Part shown: piece by piece, positions 48,059-48,614 of the stretch | Layout of the letters: each line of letters opens with the position of its first letter | How positions within the stretch are numbered: position 1 is the stretch's first letter | NCBI GenBank assembly: GCA_905221605.1 | Contig: CAJNDS010000952.1 | Span: 1-48,614 of the forward strand | Source: Symbiodinium natans | Lineage: Eukaryota > Sar > Dinophyceae > Suessiales > Symbiodiniaceae | Length of the DNA stretch: 48,614 nt | Reading direction: 5' to 3' | Made by a program: the position numbers and the translations under genes | The notes under the pieces: model-generated | Told to the model about the DNA's origin: nothing | Seen by the model: the letters and a program-made list of their open reading frames with translations, nothing else | Database searches by the model: none

Positions 48059-48614
48059 CACCCGTTTCCAGGGCGGGTGACTGGGTGTGGTGTGTGGCGT
48101 CAAACAAGCTTATTCTTATCCCCCCCCCCTTCCCCCTCCCCCCGTTGCAGGGCGGGTGACTGGATGCGGTTGTGTTGAGCGCGTCAAACAAGCTTATTCT
48201 TGTCCCCCCCCTCCACCCCCCTCCCCCCTCCCTCACCCGTTAGGACTGGATGTGGTTGACTGGATGTGGTTGTGTTGCCCCCCCTCCCCCCTCCCCTCAC
48301 CCGTTTCCAGGGCGGGTGACTGGTGTGGTGTGTGGCGTCAAACAAGCTTATCTTATCCCCCCCCCCCTCCCCCCCCCCCTCCCCCCGTTGCAGGGCGGGT
48401 GACTGGATGCGGTTGTGTTGCGCGCGTCAAACAAGCTTATTCTTGTCCCCCCCCTCCACCCCCCTCCCCCCTCCCTCACCCGTTAGGACTGGATGTGGTT
48501 GACTGGATGTGGTTGTGTTGCCCCCCCTCCCCCCTCCCCTCACCCGTTTCCAGGGCGGGTGACTGGGTGTGGTGTGTGGCATGAAACAAGGTTATTCTTA
48601 TCCCCCCCCCCCCC
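48059..48614 (+). repeat. Satellite of about 240 bases running into the sequence end
   Basis: cacccgtttccagggcgggt starts at 48059, 48298 and 48541, so the period is 239 to 243. Units contain gcgtcaaacaagcttattctt twice and long C/T runs. The window ends inside a unit, in a C run from 48602. The 165-codon Pro-rich plus frame follows the repeat. Confidence 0.92.

Larger units (their letters stand above)
1..48614. repeat. Dispersed degenerate telomere-like heptamers (TTTAGGG / CCCTAAA)
   Basis: Runs of one to about fifteen imperfect units occur in both orientations through most of the window, for example 6585-6632, 9470-9494, 15108-15186, 16275-16319, 22793-22912, 25363-25410 and 42113-42146. 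Common variants are TTTGGGG, TTCAGGG, GTTTAGAGGG and CCCTATAAACC. They lie between, and rarely inside, the open segments described below. TTTAGGG is a known telomere repeat of several algal and alveolate lineages. These copies are interstitial and decayed, so they do not mark one chromosome end. Confidence 0.97.

Noticed and set aside
48087-48584. 165-codon proline-rich frame
   Set aside because: It is a translation of the terminal satellite and its C runs; the peptide repeats with the DNA period.
1-48614. CRISPR arrays, insertion sequences, bacterial promoters or ribosome binding sites
   Set aside because: No spaced direct repeats of that type and no prokaryotic gene arrangement are present; the tandem arrays have no unique spacers.

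Overview
The window reads as nuclear DNA of a eukaryotic protist or alga. It holds no bacterial operons, rRNA, tRNA or CRISPR array. Its dominant feature is an imperfect heptamer, TTTAGGG on one strand and CCCTAAA on the other, scattered along nearly the whole 48.6 kb in short decayed runs. TTTAGGG is the telomere repeat of plants and green algae, dinoflagellates, chromerids and apicomplexans, and cryptophytes, so the lineage cannot be fixed from this. The many short exons and few long ORFs show that genes here are heavily split. Long-ORF calling therefore misses most of them.

Reading splice signals and codon phase by eye, I find many short GC-rich open segments (about 25 to 290 bases) bounded by AG and GT and separated by introns of about 25 to 300 bases. 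The best chains are an eleven-exon minus gene at 9279-7204, plus genes at 13811-15295, 15964-16628 and 16955-18065, minus genes at 19569-19111, 32073-31407 and 42570-42148, and a plus pair at 30197-30381. In several of them the intron is built almost wholly of TTTAGGG-like units. The repeat itself then supplies the GT donor (GTTTAGGG), the AG acceptor (...TTTAG) or the stop codon (TTAGGG). I regard this use of telomere-like repeat as intron substance as the most interesting signal in the window.

Layout. 1-3.1 kb: a secreted, cysteine-bearing protein gene on the minus strand. 3.27-5.33 kb: ten copies of a 203-base satellite, possibly inside an intron. 5.5-11.2 kb: split genes and a 52-base C tract. 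11.6-12.1 kb: a large foldback element. 12.3-26.5 kb: densely packed split genes. 26.5-28.2 kb: a diverged tandem duplication. 28.4-47.4 kb: mostly minus-strand terminal exons with several hairpin elements between them. 47.5-48.6 kb: C-rich satellites running into a C homopolymer where the sequence stops.

Apart from two places with helix patterns like the MIT domain (microtubule interacting and trafficking; as in VPS4 and spastin), I recognise no protein family and give no gene symbols. GC-rich DNA often looks coding on both strands, so every exon below is a hypothesis resting on splice signals, phase agreement and codon bias. None is a proven gene.
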